The notes under the pieces were generated by a model. That model searched no databases. It saw nothing but the letters and a program-made list of their open reading frames with translations, and was not told the origin of the DNA. Below, piece after piece: positions 42,785-54,344 of a stretch of 64,000 bases of DNA. The stretch is taken from positions 27,253,696 to 27,317,695 of the forward strand of contig CM060307.1 of assembly GCA_030674185.1 (NCBI GenBank), read 5' to 3'. Both the position numbers and the translations under genes were made by a program. How positions within the stretch are numbered: the stretch's first letter is position 1; each line of letters opens with the position of its first letter. The DNA is from Monoplex corrugatus (taxonomy: Eukaryota > Mollusca > Gastropoda > Littorinimorpha > Ranellidae).

Positions 42785-42930
42785 CAGATAGATTAAGATA
42801 TTAGAATAGATTTAGCAGATAGATTAAGATGTTAGAATAGATTTAGCAGGTAATTAAGATATGAAATTACCAGATAGATTATGATGTTGGAATAGATTTA
42901 GCAGATAGATTATGATGTTAAAACAGATTT
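42785..42930. repeat. ~33-bp minisatellite
   Basis: Four to five units of AGATAGATTAAGATGTTAGA + ATAGATTTAGC. Confidence 0.85.
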
Positions 42931-43139
42931 AGCTTTCTGTGCCAAAGTGATGTGTCATGTACAATTCTTGTACACAATGATCTAGTCCTGAATGTTACAA
43001 TTAAGTGGTATATGCAGTAAATCTGACAGTTATATGTATGCGCTAGTTTGCGTAAAAAAAAAAAAAATTTACGTTGGTATGTTACAAACCACATCTGTAT
43101 TCGATATGTTAACATTCGATGATGTATGATTCACATGAA

Positions 43140-44235
43140 TACAGAAGGTATGTCTATGGGAGACCAATGTAAACCCTAAATCATATCATGTGTCCTTGAC
43201 AGACCATTGTAAACCATAAGTCATATGTCCACAACAGACCACTGTAAACCCTAAGTCATATGTCCACAACAGACCAGTGTAAACCCTTAGTCATATCATA
43301 TGTCCTTGACTGGCCACTGTAAACCCTAAGTCATATCATATATTCATGACAGACCACTGTAAACCCTGAGTCATATCATGTGTCCATGACAGACCACTGT
43401 AAACTCTGAGTCATATCTTATATACACGAGCGACCACTGTAAACTCTGAGTCATGTCTTATGTCCGTGACAGACCACTGTAAACCCTAAGTCATATTTTA
43501 TGTCCATGACAGACCACTTTAAACCCTAAGTCATATCGTGTGTTCATGACAGACCACTGTAAACCCTAAGTCAGAGTCCATGACAGACCACTATAAACCC
43601 TAAGCCATGTCTTATGTCCATGACAGACCATTGTAAACTCTTGAGTCATATCTTATATACATGAGCGACCACTGTAAACTCTGAGTCATATCTTATGTCC
43701 ATGACAGACTACTGTAAGCCTTAAGTCATCTCCTATGTCCATGACAGACCACTATAAACCTTAAGCCACGTCTTATGTCCATGACAGACCACTATAAACC
43801 TTAAGCCACGTCTTATGTCCATGACAGACCACTGTAAGCCCTAAGTCATATCCTATGTCCATGACAGACCACTATAAACCTTAAGCCACGTCTTATGTCC
43901 ATGACAGACCACTGTAAGCCCTAAGTCATATCCTATGTCCATGACAGACCACTATAAACCTTAAGCCACGTCTTATGTCCATGACAGACCACTGTAAGCC
44001 CTAAGTCATATCCTATGTCCATGACAGAGCACTATAAACCTTAAGCCACGTCTTATGTCCATGACAGACCACTGTAAGCCTAAGTCATATCCTATGTCCA
44101 TGACAGACCACTATAAACCTTAAGCCACGTCTTATGTCCATGACAGACCACTGTAAGCCCTAAGTCATATCCTATGTCCATAACAGACCAGTGTAAATCC
44201 AAAGTCGTGTCACATTGTCCATGACCGACCAGTGT
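43140..44235. repeat. 40-bp satellite with 80-bp higher-order repeat
   Basis: About 27 tandem units of a 40-bp monomer (GTCCATGACAGACCACTGTA + AGCCCTAAGTCATATCCTAT). The left part (43140-43730) has diverged monomers. From about 43735 to 44175, two subtypes alternate strictly (CACTATAAACCTTAAGCCAC versus CACTGTAAGCCCTAAGTCAT), forming a homogeneous 80-bp dimer. Several dimers are identical, which indicates recent amplification. Confidence 0.95.
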
Positions 44236-44729
44236 AAACTCCCAAGCCAGTGCATATGCAGTTTATTCCGAGCACAAAGACACAATCTTTAGAAACTGAA
44301 ATGTATTTCGTGTGCATAGTCCATGATATGTAATCAATAGACAGATGTCATAGAATTCCATGGTGTGTGGTTGATGATTATATATATTCAATGTTTGAAG
44401 ATTTTCTTTTCTTTTTACAACATTCCTTGAATAAACTTGTATCAGGAGAGGAAAACTTGGTCACAGACTTTTGTTGTATGTGATATTGGTTGGTATTGGT
44501 GTGGTGTGTGTGTGTGTGTGTGTGTTAGTACAGGTTTGTGCTAAATGTTGTAGTGGTTGGGATATGTACTGTGTGTGTGTGTGTTGGTGTTGTGTTGTGT
44601 TGCAGCACCATCTTTTCTCTGTAGGCACTTTGTACGGTTTTGTCCTGGACAATTTCTCTGTTGTGACAGAATCTTTCGTGTGCAGTATTTTTGCACAGAT
44701 AACTAAACTAAAACATGACCCTATCATAG

Positions 44730-45080
44730 CGGTGAAGGGGTTAAACAATGGACTACTGACTAAAAGATTGTAGGTTCGAATGCCATGATTCTATAAAAAC
44801 ATCGTTGTTGATTTTTAGTAACCTGTTTTGGCCCGAAACTCCCAACACTCTACGGGGCCGGGCCACAACCAGGTCATGACTCCTGGATGCCCCTCTGCCC
44901 TGGATGGCCCTCTGCTGTTGCTTTTTTTGAGGGGGGGGGGGGTGAAGATCCATTCAGAGACAGCTGAGAGGAGTCTTTCCTCCATCTGGGATCAAACTTA
45001 TGCATCCGAGATGGTCATGTCTCCAGGCCAAGTCACCCTTATGATAGATGTCTTAACCACTTAACTAGAGTATACCTGCT
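44730..45080 (-). repeat. SINE family C, copy 1
   Basis: The minus strand reads AAGTGGTTAAGACATCTATC + ATAAGGGTGACTTGGCCTGG and a B-box-like region, then the body GGATCTTCACC...CCAGGAGTCATGACCTGG. Similar copies are at 45340-45575 and 52690-52935. Another tRNA-like motif (AGGTTCGAATGCC, 44772-44784, plus strand) sits at its left end, so two SINEs may be nested. Confidence 0.65.
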
Positions 45081-45339
45081 GTGCTCAGGGAAATTTTAAG
45101 CCTTACGAAGTTCACTTTTCTTCCTCTTCGACCAGTTCCAGCTGGAACTCCTTTCAGCTGTCTCTGCCATTACCTTTAGGGCTCTGGTCCTGTCTTTCCC
45201 CAGGAATCGAGAGTTGTTTCGTGAGGTTATAAGCTGAAGTGCCTATCAACCCCCTTGCTCCGACCTCCATGTCAAGGACTTTGGCTTGGAAGATGGATTT
45301 CCTCAAGTGGCTGGCTAAACTGGCATACTTGTCAGTACA

Positions 45340-45575
45340 AAAATAACTCTGGGGTCAGCTAGACAGCAGAAGGTCCTCGGAGGAGAAGCCCTCGTTAAGC
45401 AAAGCAAGTGTTTCAACCCTAAACTCCTATACCCTAAGGGGACTGGGCTACATCCAAGTCGAGATCCATCCAGAAACAGCTTGGAGAATTTTTCCTCCAC
45501 CTGGTTTCAAACCCGCGCATCCAAGCTGGTCTTGCGTCTCAAGGCCAAGTCACCCTTGTGAAAACAAACACCAGC
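45340..45575 (-). repeat. SINE family C, copy 2
   Basis: Minus strand: CACAAGGGTGACTTGGCCTT + GAGACGCAAGACCAGCTTGG, then the B-box-like GCGGGTTTGAAACC. The left side GAGAAGCCCTCGTTAAGC resembles GAGAAGCGCCGTGAAGCACG of the copy at 52690. Confidence 0.7.
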
Positions 45576-45670
45576 AATAACAACTAAAACCTGAAACTGC
45601 ATGAATTTTTTTTATATTAAATGATTTAATATTGTTTAAAAACATATAACAGACTGATAGATATGACGTG

Positions 45671-45673
<3 letters not shown>

Positions 45674-45724
<51 letters not shown>

Positions 45725-45784
45725 TACACACGTGTATATATATATAGATATATATATAATTATATATATATAATTATATACATA

Positions 45785-45846
<62 letters not shown>
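45674..45846. repeat. (AT)n microsatellite
   Basis: About 170 bp of TA/AT with ACACACGTG and TAATTA interruptions. It is internally self-complementary and could extrude a cruciform. Confidence 0.97.
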
Positions 45847-45849
<3 letters not shown>

Positions 45850-45969
45850 TTTTGCTCAATCCATTGTATATAAATCTTGTACAGTTTTCTCAATGATATC
45901 GTAATAGTGTTCAGCAAACAATGTCTTTATTTGTGTTTGTCAAAAACGAATTAAAAACAAGTTTATAAA

Positions 45970-46120
45970 AAAGTCACCCTTGTGACTGATGTCTTCACCA
46001 CTTTGCTATTGGATGTCTACTGTACGTAGAGAAAATTGAAGCCTTATGTAGTTCTCTTTTGTTCCTCCATGGTCAGATGCATCTGGAACCGCTTTTCAGC
46101 TGCTTCTCATATCCTTCCTC
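45970..46120 (-). repeat. SINE family C-associated fragment
   Basis: Matches the segment downstream of SINE C at 45000-45180 and 52900-53040 (GTCACCCTTGTGAC(T/G)GATGTCTT...; TTTTCAGCTGCTTCT). This shows the C repeat extends beyond its tRNA part. Confidence 0.6.
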
Positions 46121-46254
46121 GAGCATAAGACATGAGTACAAATGGAAGAGATACCTGGCCAGCTCATGGGTTTATGTGCAATCTTAAGGCTGGTGCCATG
46201 CTCATTTTGGATCTTCTTCATCATGTGGCACCAGTGACGTCAATGTATATGAAA

Positions 46255-46570
46255 TTCATCCCAAGCGTGGAGACATCTTGAGATACTGAAACTGAAACTG
46301 GCAACTGCGAAACGATGCAGGCTCATATGGTTTGGACACGTCGCCCGCCAAGACGCACTAAAGCCATTTTTCAGGGCACTCTGGAAGCAGGCCAACGCTG
46401 AGGTGACAGAGCAAGAGCTGGATGGCAAACATCAAAGACCGGACCAATCTCAGTATGCCTAAACTGCTTGTTGCTGCACATCCTTGGCAGAAATGGAGAA
46501 TCCTGTCCGTGGCTGTGTCCCATGAGTCATCCACCCTCTACAACCATGGTTATGAGACTAGAAGAAGAGA
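46255..46570 (+). mobile_element. RTE-like LINE 3' fragment
   Basis: Encodes RLIWFGHVARQDALKPFFRA + LWKQANAEVTEQE and, in another frame, a stretch like MENPVRGCVP. This is the C-terminal FGHVAR region of non-LTR reverse transcriptases. It has frameshifts. Confidence 0.65.
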
Positions 46571-47275
46571 AGTTCCACTAGTTATCTGATGGGTGTAGAA
46601 CCGAGGGGTCAGGACAATGGTTTCCAATCCGAATATCTAGGTTTTTAACCTGCTCATGTACCACCTGGTGAATAAAGGGCGGAGATTTGGCTATTAAAGG
46701 TGGATAGGGTGAATACTTTTCCCATAAAGGATGGAGATTTTCCCCATAAAGAGTGGAGATTTTCCTAGAAAATTAACCCTTTCATTCCCTCACGCTGTTC
46801 AGCTTTCTGTGGCGAAAGAATTAAGTGGTGGATAGGGTGGGGCTAGGAACTGAACGGGTTCAATGGCGCACATGTACAAGTAGGGAGATCTTAAGGACAG
46901 TGTGTCTTTATCAGCTGGTTATATAATTTATATGTCGACCTCCCCCCTCCCCCCCCCCCCCCACATCCCTTATCAGTCCATTTGTACTTCAGTTGCCCTG
47001 CTTGGCATAAGGGGTAGATTACCAGAGACTGTTACTTACGTGCTAGGCAAACAAGGTTTTCGCGAGGAGTGTTTCTTGACCTAATGGCAAGCGTGGCTAG
47101 GTATTTATTAAGAAAGGCTAGGATGTATCAAGAGGAACTTGCCGGCAAAATAAAGATGATGGTCGTGCAAGTCGCCTTTGTGTTTGACGACGACTTCGTC
47201 TTCTATTGTGAAAGAAGAACTGCACATTGGCTGAAAAATACATCCACCTCGCGTCCGCTTCATAGCACACTTTCT

Positions 47276-47803
47276 CAGGAACCAGAAAAAAAAAAAAAAA
47301 AAGAGATAAGAAGGCGTATTTGATACAACAAAACAAAAAAGGCGCAAATTTTCGGCCAACTGGCCTTTGTCAAGCGTAAGATCACAAACAAACAAACACC
47401 AGATACAAAAATTAGGAGAAAAAGACTGAAACTTCCCTGCTGCTCCGTCTAGTAGTGCAAGTCGCGTTTGTGTTTGACGACGACTTCGCCTTCTATTGTG
47501 AAACAAGCACCCCAGTTAAGAGCGTTTCTTTGCTCCACCCAGCAGCAAGCTTAACTAGGGCATCTCACAAAAACCTCGTGTAAAGAAACACTAGACGGAG
47601 CAGCAGGGAACTTTCAGTCTTTTTCTCCATATTTTTGTATCTGGTGTTTGATTGTTTGCGATCTTACGATTGACAACGGCCAGTTGCCCGAAAATTTGCG
47701 CCTGTCTTGTCTTGTTGTATTAAATACGCGTTCTTATTCTCTTTTCGTATTTTTTCTGATTCCTGTTTGCTTGAACTCGGGCAGTCACTTTTGTTTTGGA
47801 TTT
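47276..47803 (+). mobile_element. Palindromic (foldback) element, copy 2
   Basis: Same family as 39829-40267: arm 1 begins AGGAACCAGAAAA and contains AGATCACAAACAAACAAACA and GAGAAAAAGACTGAAACTTC; arm 2 is its inverse and is followed by the tail TGTTTGCTTGAACTCGGGCA. The loop is longer (about 47455-47580) and includes a 49-bp near-copy of flanking sequence at 47165-47213. No clear target duplication was seen. Confidence 0.8.
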
Positions 47804-47954
47804 ATTTTTTTAGCCTATTTTCTCGTCCTTGCCACTCGCTATTTCGTTTCTTGCTCGCGAGCGTTCTAGCGTGTGAGAAACGGGCTGTACTTCTCCCCAG
47901 AGTTTCTTGCTGCAGGCAAACCCCCTTATCAGTATCAGGACACTGGTACGTGAA

Positions 47955-48130
47955 TTGCCCTGGTTGGCATAGAGGTAGAACTCTCACCTTCCATTCTGAC
48001 TACATGAGATCGACCCTGGCTCGAGGGTAAAAACAAAAACTTTGAGCGAGCGACCTCCAGTAGGGCTCTTTCATTCTCTCTTGGCCCGGTGGCTGGGCTG
48101 GACCAGTAGCCTTGTTTCTTGCACGTTAGC
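47955..48130 (+). repeat. tRNA-like SINE fragment
   Basis: A-box-like TGGCATAGAGGTAGAACTC and B-box-like GAGATCGACCCTGG, followed by GGGCTCTTTCATTCTCTC. This is a possible separate SINE family; only one copy is clear here. Confidence 0.5.
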
Positions 48131-48269
48131 ATGCTAACGCGTAATTAGAGAGATAAAGAGTGGCGAGGGTGAGAAAAAAAAAAGTGTGCTATGAAAAGAA
48201 CGCGAGACAGAAGTAGATGTTTCTCCAACGTATCGCTTGTCCTTGTGTTCCTCAGACGTATTCAGTTGT

Positions 48270-48580
48270 TCAGTTAGATATCATTAGACAGTTGGTAGCC
48301 TTGATGTCGCAGTTTCAGTCTAAAGGTCCAGAGTTCAATCCAACTGGATGGGTGGAGAATTTTTCCGGTCTCATAGGTCAACGTTTGTGCAGATCTGCCA
48401 GTGCCTAATCCCCCCTCCCTCCCCCCCCCCCCCCCCCCCCCCCAGTGTGTATACGCATGCAGAATATAAAATATGTGCGTTAAAGATCCTGTAAGTCATG
48501 TTAAAGATCGTATAAGTCATTTCCTGTGGCTTGTGGAAACGTGAAAATACAAAGCATGCACGCCCAACTATGATGTAGAC
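48270..48580 (+). repeat. SINE family A, with tRNA-like head
   Basis: The head reads GTTGGTAGCCTTGATGTCGC...CAGAGTTCAATCC, then CCTAATCCCCCC + poly-C, GTGTGTATACGCATGCAGAA, GTTAAAGATCCTGTAAGTCA, and CTTGTGGAAACGTGAAAATA. This order is that of the gastropod SINE family seen in pieces at 9115, 27575 and 29885, here with the pol III-like head intact. Confidence 0.75.
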
Positions 48581-48696
48581 AGTGCTACAGCGTAGTGGTA
48601 CGTGGTCAGCTCGTCTAACAGCTAGAGTTATCTGTGCTCCACTAAAAAGTCTGATTATGCGTACGGCGCTTGGTGTCCAGACGTAATAAGAACGAT

Positions 48697-48730
<34 letters not shown>

Positions 48731-49447
48731 AGTAATAACAATAATAATCATCAACATCATCATCATCGTCATCATCATCGGCGAGTCAAACGAGTTTGGA
48801 GAATAGTTCTTAACCCATTGACTCCCGCACCCTGTCTACCCGTATCTTGCATTGTCAACCACGCTAGCAAAGCAAAAACTTAACCCTTTGAGTCCCTCAC
48901 CCTATCAAAGGGATCAGATTTTGCAGTTGGTGGATAGGGTGCGGAAGTCAAAGGGTCAATAAGCACGATTGATAATGTTAATAATAATAATGATGATGAT
49001 GATGATGACGATGATGACGACGACGACGATGATGATGGAATTCACCACGTCGAAAACGTTTTTATAATTCACTAAAGAAGGGAAAGCCTGACATGTACTC
49101 AGAACAATCAAGTAACTAGATCAAACTGCTATTAGTACATGAACAATGCACAGATGACAAACATCACGCAGTGCTTATCTCTGTTCTTATCTGTCTTTTA
49201 ACATCACGTCTTCTCTTTCCCTGGTCAGGGAGTAGAAATACTGAAGTCTCCCTACACTGACACATGCTGTGGTCAAGACTTAAAATAACAACAACAGCAA
49301 CAACAACATCACCACCACCATCATCGCCACTAACAAAAACAACAACAACAACAACCATAAACGAAGATGTTTTATCCATTCTAATAACCTCCTTTTTCAT
49401 TGAAAGAAAAAAAATCCGTTTCATTGTCTTCTTTAGAAAGAGGTAAA

Positions 49448-49612
<165 letters not shown>

Positions 49613-49979
49613 CCTCCCCTCTCTCTCCTCCACCTCCCCCAGTGTGTGTGAGTGGGATAGGGTGTTGTGTGTGTGTGTGTGTGTGAATTTCTGTGTATTT
49701 GTGTGTGAAAGTGTGCGTTCATGCATCTCTGCGTGTGTGCCTCTATGTATGTGTATGTGTGTGTGTGTTTCAGTGTGTGTGTATGTGAGAGAAGAGAGAG
49801 AGAGAGAAAGAGAGAGAGAGAAAGAGTGTGTGTGCGTGCGTGTGTGTGTGTGTGCCCGCACGCGCGCCTGTGCACGCGCACACGCGTGCATCCACCGTGT
49901 GCAAGGTAATAAGACACACTGGGGGAAAAAAACGATAAAGAAAGAAGAAATGACGAATGAAGTAAGGCGTGTGAAGCAA

Positions 49980-50039
49980 TCAGTAGCAGCAGCAATAACA
50001 ACAACAACAATAACAACATCACCACCACCACCGCCGCCG

Positions 50040-50070
<31 letters not shown>

Positions 50071-50130
50071 CAACAGCAGCAGCATCGAAAACAACAACAA
50101 GAACGAGAATAACAACAACAACAACTTAGT
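49980..50130. repeat. (AAC)n/(CCA)n trinucleotide tract
   Basis: Mixed CAA, CCA and CCG repeats, giving proline/threonine runs in translation. No gene was recognised. Confidence 0.9.
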
Positions 50131-50187
50131 GATGGGTGCTTCATCACCCTGCATGTGACTGAAATCCATGTCAAATGTTTGAAACAC

Positions 50188-50322
<135 letters not shown>

Positions 50323-50667
50323 CAGAATTTGTATGACACAACCTCAGCTTATTAGGAGCAGTATGTGTCAAATTATTTTGACGTGACGTACATTTCAGTC
50401 AGGGAATATAGCAGGGCCGGGGAAGAGCCGGGGAAACGGGAGGGGGCGATGCAAAGGAAGAGAAAGATGTTACAATTACAGTGACTCACCTCACCTCTCT
50501 CCCTCGCCGGGATGAGCGGTAGGAGCCGCGCTTGACGTCACAAGTCTTCTCCAGGTCACACGACTGAGACATCCGTGGGCGACCTCCTGGATACAGACTT
50601 CAGAGATGTTGAAATATGAGGTGTGCGGTCGTCCCTTTCTTCTCCTCACGCACACACATATAACTAA

Positions 50668-50703
50668 ACACACACACACACACACACACACACACCACAC
50701 CAC

Positions 50704-50734
<31 letters not shown>

Positions 50735-50736
50735 CA

Positions 50737-50798
<62 letters not shown>

Positions 50799-50815
50799 CA
50801 CACACACACACAACA
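50668..50815. repeat. (CA)n microsatellite
   Basis: CA run with ACCACACCACAACAC, ACATCAC and AAAACAC interruptions. Confidence 0.96.
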
Positions 50816-51104
50816 CAACGGAGAAAACACTTTTTTCCCGGATACAGAAAGTGTCAAGAGGACACTCCCAGTTGTTTATTGTGCTCGTTGAATGTATCAT
50901 CTTTTATGGTCACAATGGCTTTACCAGGTGAAATTCGGTTTGTCCTCACGAGAGAACTGGACTTCTGTTCTTATATATCCTTTTCATAATTCTCCATAAC
51001 TGAGGCCAAGAACTCTCACCGTTCCTCTTGGTATCGCCGCAGCTCAACTGCACCCATTGTTTTTTTATATCAGCATATGTTTTTGTTTAGCTATGAATGT
51101 GGAT

Positions 51105-51215
51105 TTTGCTTCAGAATTTTACCAGAGACATGCTTTGTTGCCTTGGGATCGTTAACATGCACTGAGTGCGTGCTCCACACGAGACGTGGGTTTTTAGCGT
51201 CTTATCTGAAAGAAA
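51105..51215 (-). repeat. SINE family D fragment
   Basis: Reads GGGATCGTTAACATGCACTG then CACACGAGACGTGGGTTTTT, shared with 61200-61320 and, more loosely, with 27110-27180. Confidence 0.6.
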
Positions 51216-51224
51216 TGAATTGAA

Positions 51225-51830
51225 ACGAAACTGTGTTTTCCGACAGTGTAAATATTAACGTACTGGGAACGATCATTTCACCTGACGGCAGATGCACATC
51301 AGAAATAGCCAGCGGAATCGGCCGAGCCAAAACAGCTTTCAAGAAGACGAAAAGCATTCTTACCAACAAATGCCTATCAATTAACATCAGGAAGAGAGTT
51401 CTTGAATGTTACATAGAACCAATACTGTTGACGGTTGCAAGGCGTGGACAGTCAACAAGCAAAGCCAGAACAAGATTGAGGCAGCCGAGATGCGGTCTTT
51501 AAGAAGAATGTTGAGAGTTCCATGGACGGCAAAGAAAACAAACGAGACAGTCTTTGAAGGAGGCAGACACAAGTAGATCATTCATAAGGAAGATTAGGAA
51601 AAGACAGGCAATATTTATAGGCCATTTTATGAGGAAAGGGGAATTGGAGCACCTGATCACAACGGGAAAGCTGTAGGGAAAGAGAGCACCGGGTAGACCC
51701 AGGGAGAAGATACTAGACGAACTTGTAGAGTGGCTGGGGATAAGGAGGGTGGAAGTGATGCTTGAGGCAACAAGTGATAGAGACAGATGGAAGTCCATAA
51801 TCGCCAACGCCATGCGGCAAGGCTCCTAAT
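51225..51830 (+). mobile_element. RTE-like LINE 3' end, best-preserved fragment
   Basis: Encodes in near continuity LGTIISPDGRCTSEIASGIG, KSILTNKCLSINIRKRVLEC, LRRMLRVPWTAKKTNETV, GHFMRKGELEHLITTGKL, GRPREKILDELVEWLGIRRV and SIIANAMRQGS, ending at TAA (51828) before (ATG)n. A few indels break the frame. Other fragments of this family lie at 16080, 17314 and 62125, so it is a common family here. Confidence 0.85.
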
Positions 51831-52154
51831 GGTGATGATGATGATGCCATCTTACAGACCTGTTGAAATAAATCTTATTAATCCAACAGCATATATACCT
51901 GCACCTAAGCCAACTTACATATATCCTGTTGTCATCCTGATGTAGATGTTTTCATTAAGACAAAAGACTAACATCTAGAGCACCATTTAAGTGGAGAAAG
52001 GGGGCAGGGAGAGTAAAATCCTTATTCTGTTCCATCGACGAGGGACACCTACATAAGAAAACTCAGCTTGACGAAGGTAAAGCATCAGCCTCAGTCTTTC
52101 TATACGGACACTACTAGGGATTATACTACTACTACTACTACTACTATTTGTAGT

Positions 52155-52192
<38 letters not shown>

Positions 52193-52689
52193 TAATAGGC
52201 CTCCGTCAGTCGGCGTCGACTATGGATGATGCGCCCTAACGTCGTATCGAGTCGAGTCGACGTCTCTGGAGCAGCGTAGGCTGCGGCTAGTAAGGCCGAT
52301 GCGGGAAAGGCAGACTCCGCGACATCGGATGCATGTATGAATGCTGGTCATGGGATTGCCTTCGCAGGAGCTTGCTGTCCGTCTGACTCTTTTTTCCTCG
52401 GCTAAGGTCTGGATCCCTTTTCCCCCAACCTGAGTTGTTTCTGGAGCACACTGCGACATATGTTGCGGTCGGCTGCTGTGTCTTCCCAGTTCTCTATGTT
52501 GATGTTCAGAGTTTTCATATCGCGCTTATAGAAGTCTTTGTATCGTAGCTGAGGGGCGGCCAACAGATCACTAATATCACATCTAACCGTATTACCAAAA
52601 ACAAACACTAACAAAAGATAGACATCTTGTCCAGCTGCGGCACAAACCTCTTATCCTTCGAGACTAAGTAGAGGAGAGAGCTGGACACA

Positions 52690-53080
52690 GAGAGAGGAGA
52701 GCTGGGCAGCTGAAGCTCCTCACAGGAGAAGCGCCGTGAAGCACGTACTTCGGGTCTAAACTCCTTACACTCTTATAGGGGCCAGACCGCATCCAGGACG
52801 TGACTTTATGGATGTCCTTCTGCTGGCGGCATTATGTTTTCCTCTCCCGTGTTCGAACCCGCGTCTCCAAGTCGGTCGGGTGTCTCAAGGCCAAGTCACC
52901 CTTGTGACGGATGTCTTAACCACTTAGCTATCAGACACTTTCTGTTCATAGGGAAAATTCAAGTCTTATAAAGTTCACTTTTGTACCTTCTCAACACAGT
53001 CTAGCTCTTTTTAGCTGCTTCTTCCATTGCCTTTAGGACTCTGGACCTCTCCTGTGTTTGGGATTTTATTCAAGAGGGAT
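52690..53080 (-). repeat. SINE family C, copy 3 (most complete)
   Basis: Minus strand: TAGCTAAGTGGTTAAGACATC (A-box region) and GCGGGTTCGAACACGG (B box), then the body down to GGAGCTTCAGCTGCCC. The part right of 52930 matches the extension seen at 45080-45180. Confidence 0.75.
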
Positions 53081-53249
53081 GTTTCACGCTGGACTATTAT
53101 ATTTTGCACTGTTCTCAAATCTGCCATAGATTTCCCTGTCAGCAAACTCTTTGGAGTTTCTTCAGAAGAGATCGATCACACTGGCACAATTCTACACGCG
53201 CTCTGCCCAGATCTACAATTTCTTTGTCAGCGAACTCCTTGATCCGGCG

Positions 53250-53400
53250 CACAACAAACCTTATGCACTGGCAATAGTAAGGGAAGAGGTGAGGGTGGAT
53301 GCGTAACGTGACCTTTGAAACACCGGTACCACCAGAATGGTTGGTGCATTAATATGGGCTGCAAACAAGCCAGCAATTAGTGGAAACATCTGTCAAAACA
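53250..53400. repeat. Interspersed repeat F, copy 2
   Basis: Matches 33715-33840 (ACCTTATGCACTGG, CCACCAGAATGGTTG). Confidence 0.6.
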
Positions 53401-53439
53401 TAAAGTCCCCGTTGAAAGCTACCTGTCTGTCTCGACTAT

Positions 53440-53450
53440 AAATCTGTCAG

Positions 53451-53513
<63 letters not shown>

Positions 53514-53552
53514 GTCTGTCTATCTGTCTGTCCTCTTCTGTCTCTCTGTCTC

Positions 53553-53591
<39 letters not shown>

Positions 53592-53707
53592 GTCTATCTG
53601 TCTCTCTGTCTGTCTCTGTCTGTCTATTTATCTAGCTATCTATCTATTTGTCTGTCTATCTATCTATCTGTCTATCTATCTATCTATCTATCTATCATCT
53701 ATCTATC

Positions 53708-53756
<49 letters not shown>

Positions 53757-53862
53757 TCTATATGTCTATCTGTCAGTCTCTCTGTCTCTGTCTCTATCTC
53801 TCTCTATCTATCTATCTAACTATCTATCTATTCATCTATCCATATATCTATCTATCTATCTA

Positions 53863-53911
<49 letters not shown>

Positions 53912-54135
53912 TATCCATGTATGTACGTAGTATGTATGTATGCATGTATGTATGTATGTGTGCATGTATGTTTGTATGTATGTATGCATGTATGTATGTA
54001 TTGTATATATGTATGTATGTATGTATGTATGCATGTATGTATGTATGTATGCATGTAGGTATGTATGTATGCATGCATGTATGTATATATAATGTATGTA
54101 TCTGTCTATCTGTCTGTCTGTCTCCTCTCTCTCTC
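53440..54135. repeat. Compound (TCTA)n/(TCTG)n/(TATG)n array
   Basis: Nearly 700 bp of tetranucleotides: TCTA/TCTG up to about 53910, then TATG with GCATG variants to 54105, then TCTG and CT. Its frames yield only Tyr-Leu-Ser or Met-Tyr-Val strings. Confidence 0.97.
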
Positions 54136-54231
54136 TCTCTCTCTGTCATGGGACCCAAAATGTACAGCTCCTTTAAGCACCAGAAGTGTGGTCAACAGTG
54201 GCGTGTTCTTGGCCTCAATCACAGAGAAGCA

Positions 54232-54264
54232 TATAAAGGGCAGATAAGGACAAAAGTCCAGTCA
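54232..54264 (+). promoter_or_regulatory. Putative TATA core promoter and initiator
   Basis: TATAAAGG at 54232-54239 and an initiator-like TCAGTC at 54262-54267, about 30 bp apart. The next ATG (54294) opens a signal-peptide-like frame. The spacing fits an animal pol II TATA promoter. It sits between two tetranucleotide arrays. Confidence 0.45.
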
Positions 54265-54293
54265 GTCTTCCATCCGTTCGTCTTGGTGTCGCC

Positions 54294-54339
54294 ATGATCG
54301 TCTGTCTCCTTCTTCTGCCCTTTTTGGCCTTAGCCAGTG
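54294..54339 (+). CDS. Possible first exon of a secreted protein
   Basis: 46 nt: an ATG with a GCC upstream context, then MIVCLLLLPFLALAS plus one base, followed by donor GTAAAT. The 15 residues form a hydrophobic signal peptide ending near Ala-Ser. A TATA box 60 bp upstream supports a start of transcription. I found no downstream exon, and the next 9.6 kb are repeats and a pseudogene, so the rest may lie beyond the window or the exon may be a relic. Short signal-peptide first exons are common in gastropod secreted proteases and similar genes, but the product cannot be named. Confidence 0.4.
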
Positions 54340-54344
54340 GTAAA

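Noticed and set aside
43140..44235. CRISPR-like array
   Set aside because: There are no distinct spacers; the 40-bp units are contiguous and diverge gradually, as in a eukaryotic satellite.
45615..45860. Tyr-Ile repeat frame
   Set aside because: Translation of the (AT)n microsatellite.
47069..47506. Possible coding exon around VQVAFVFDDDFVFYCE
   Set aside because: The same sequence is duplicated inside the hairpin element, and no splice sites or homologous protein were recognised.
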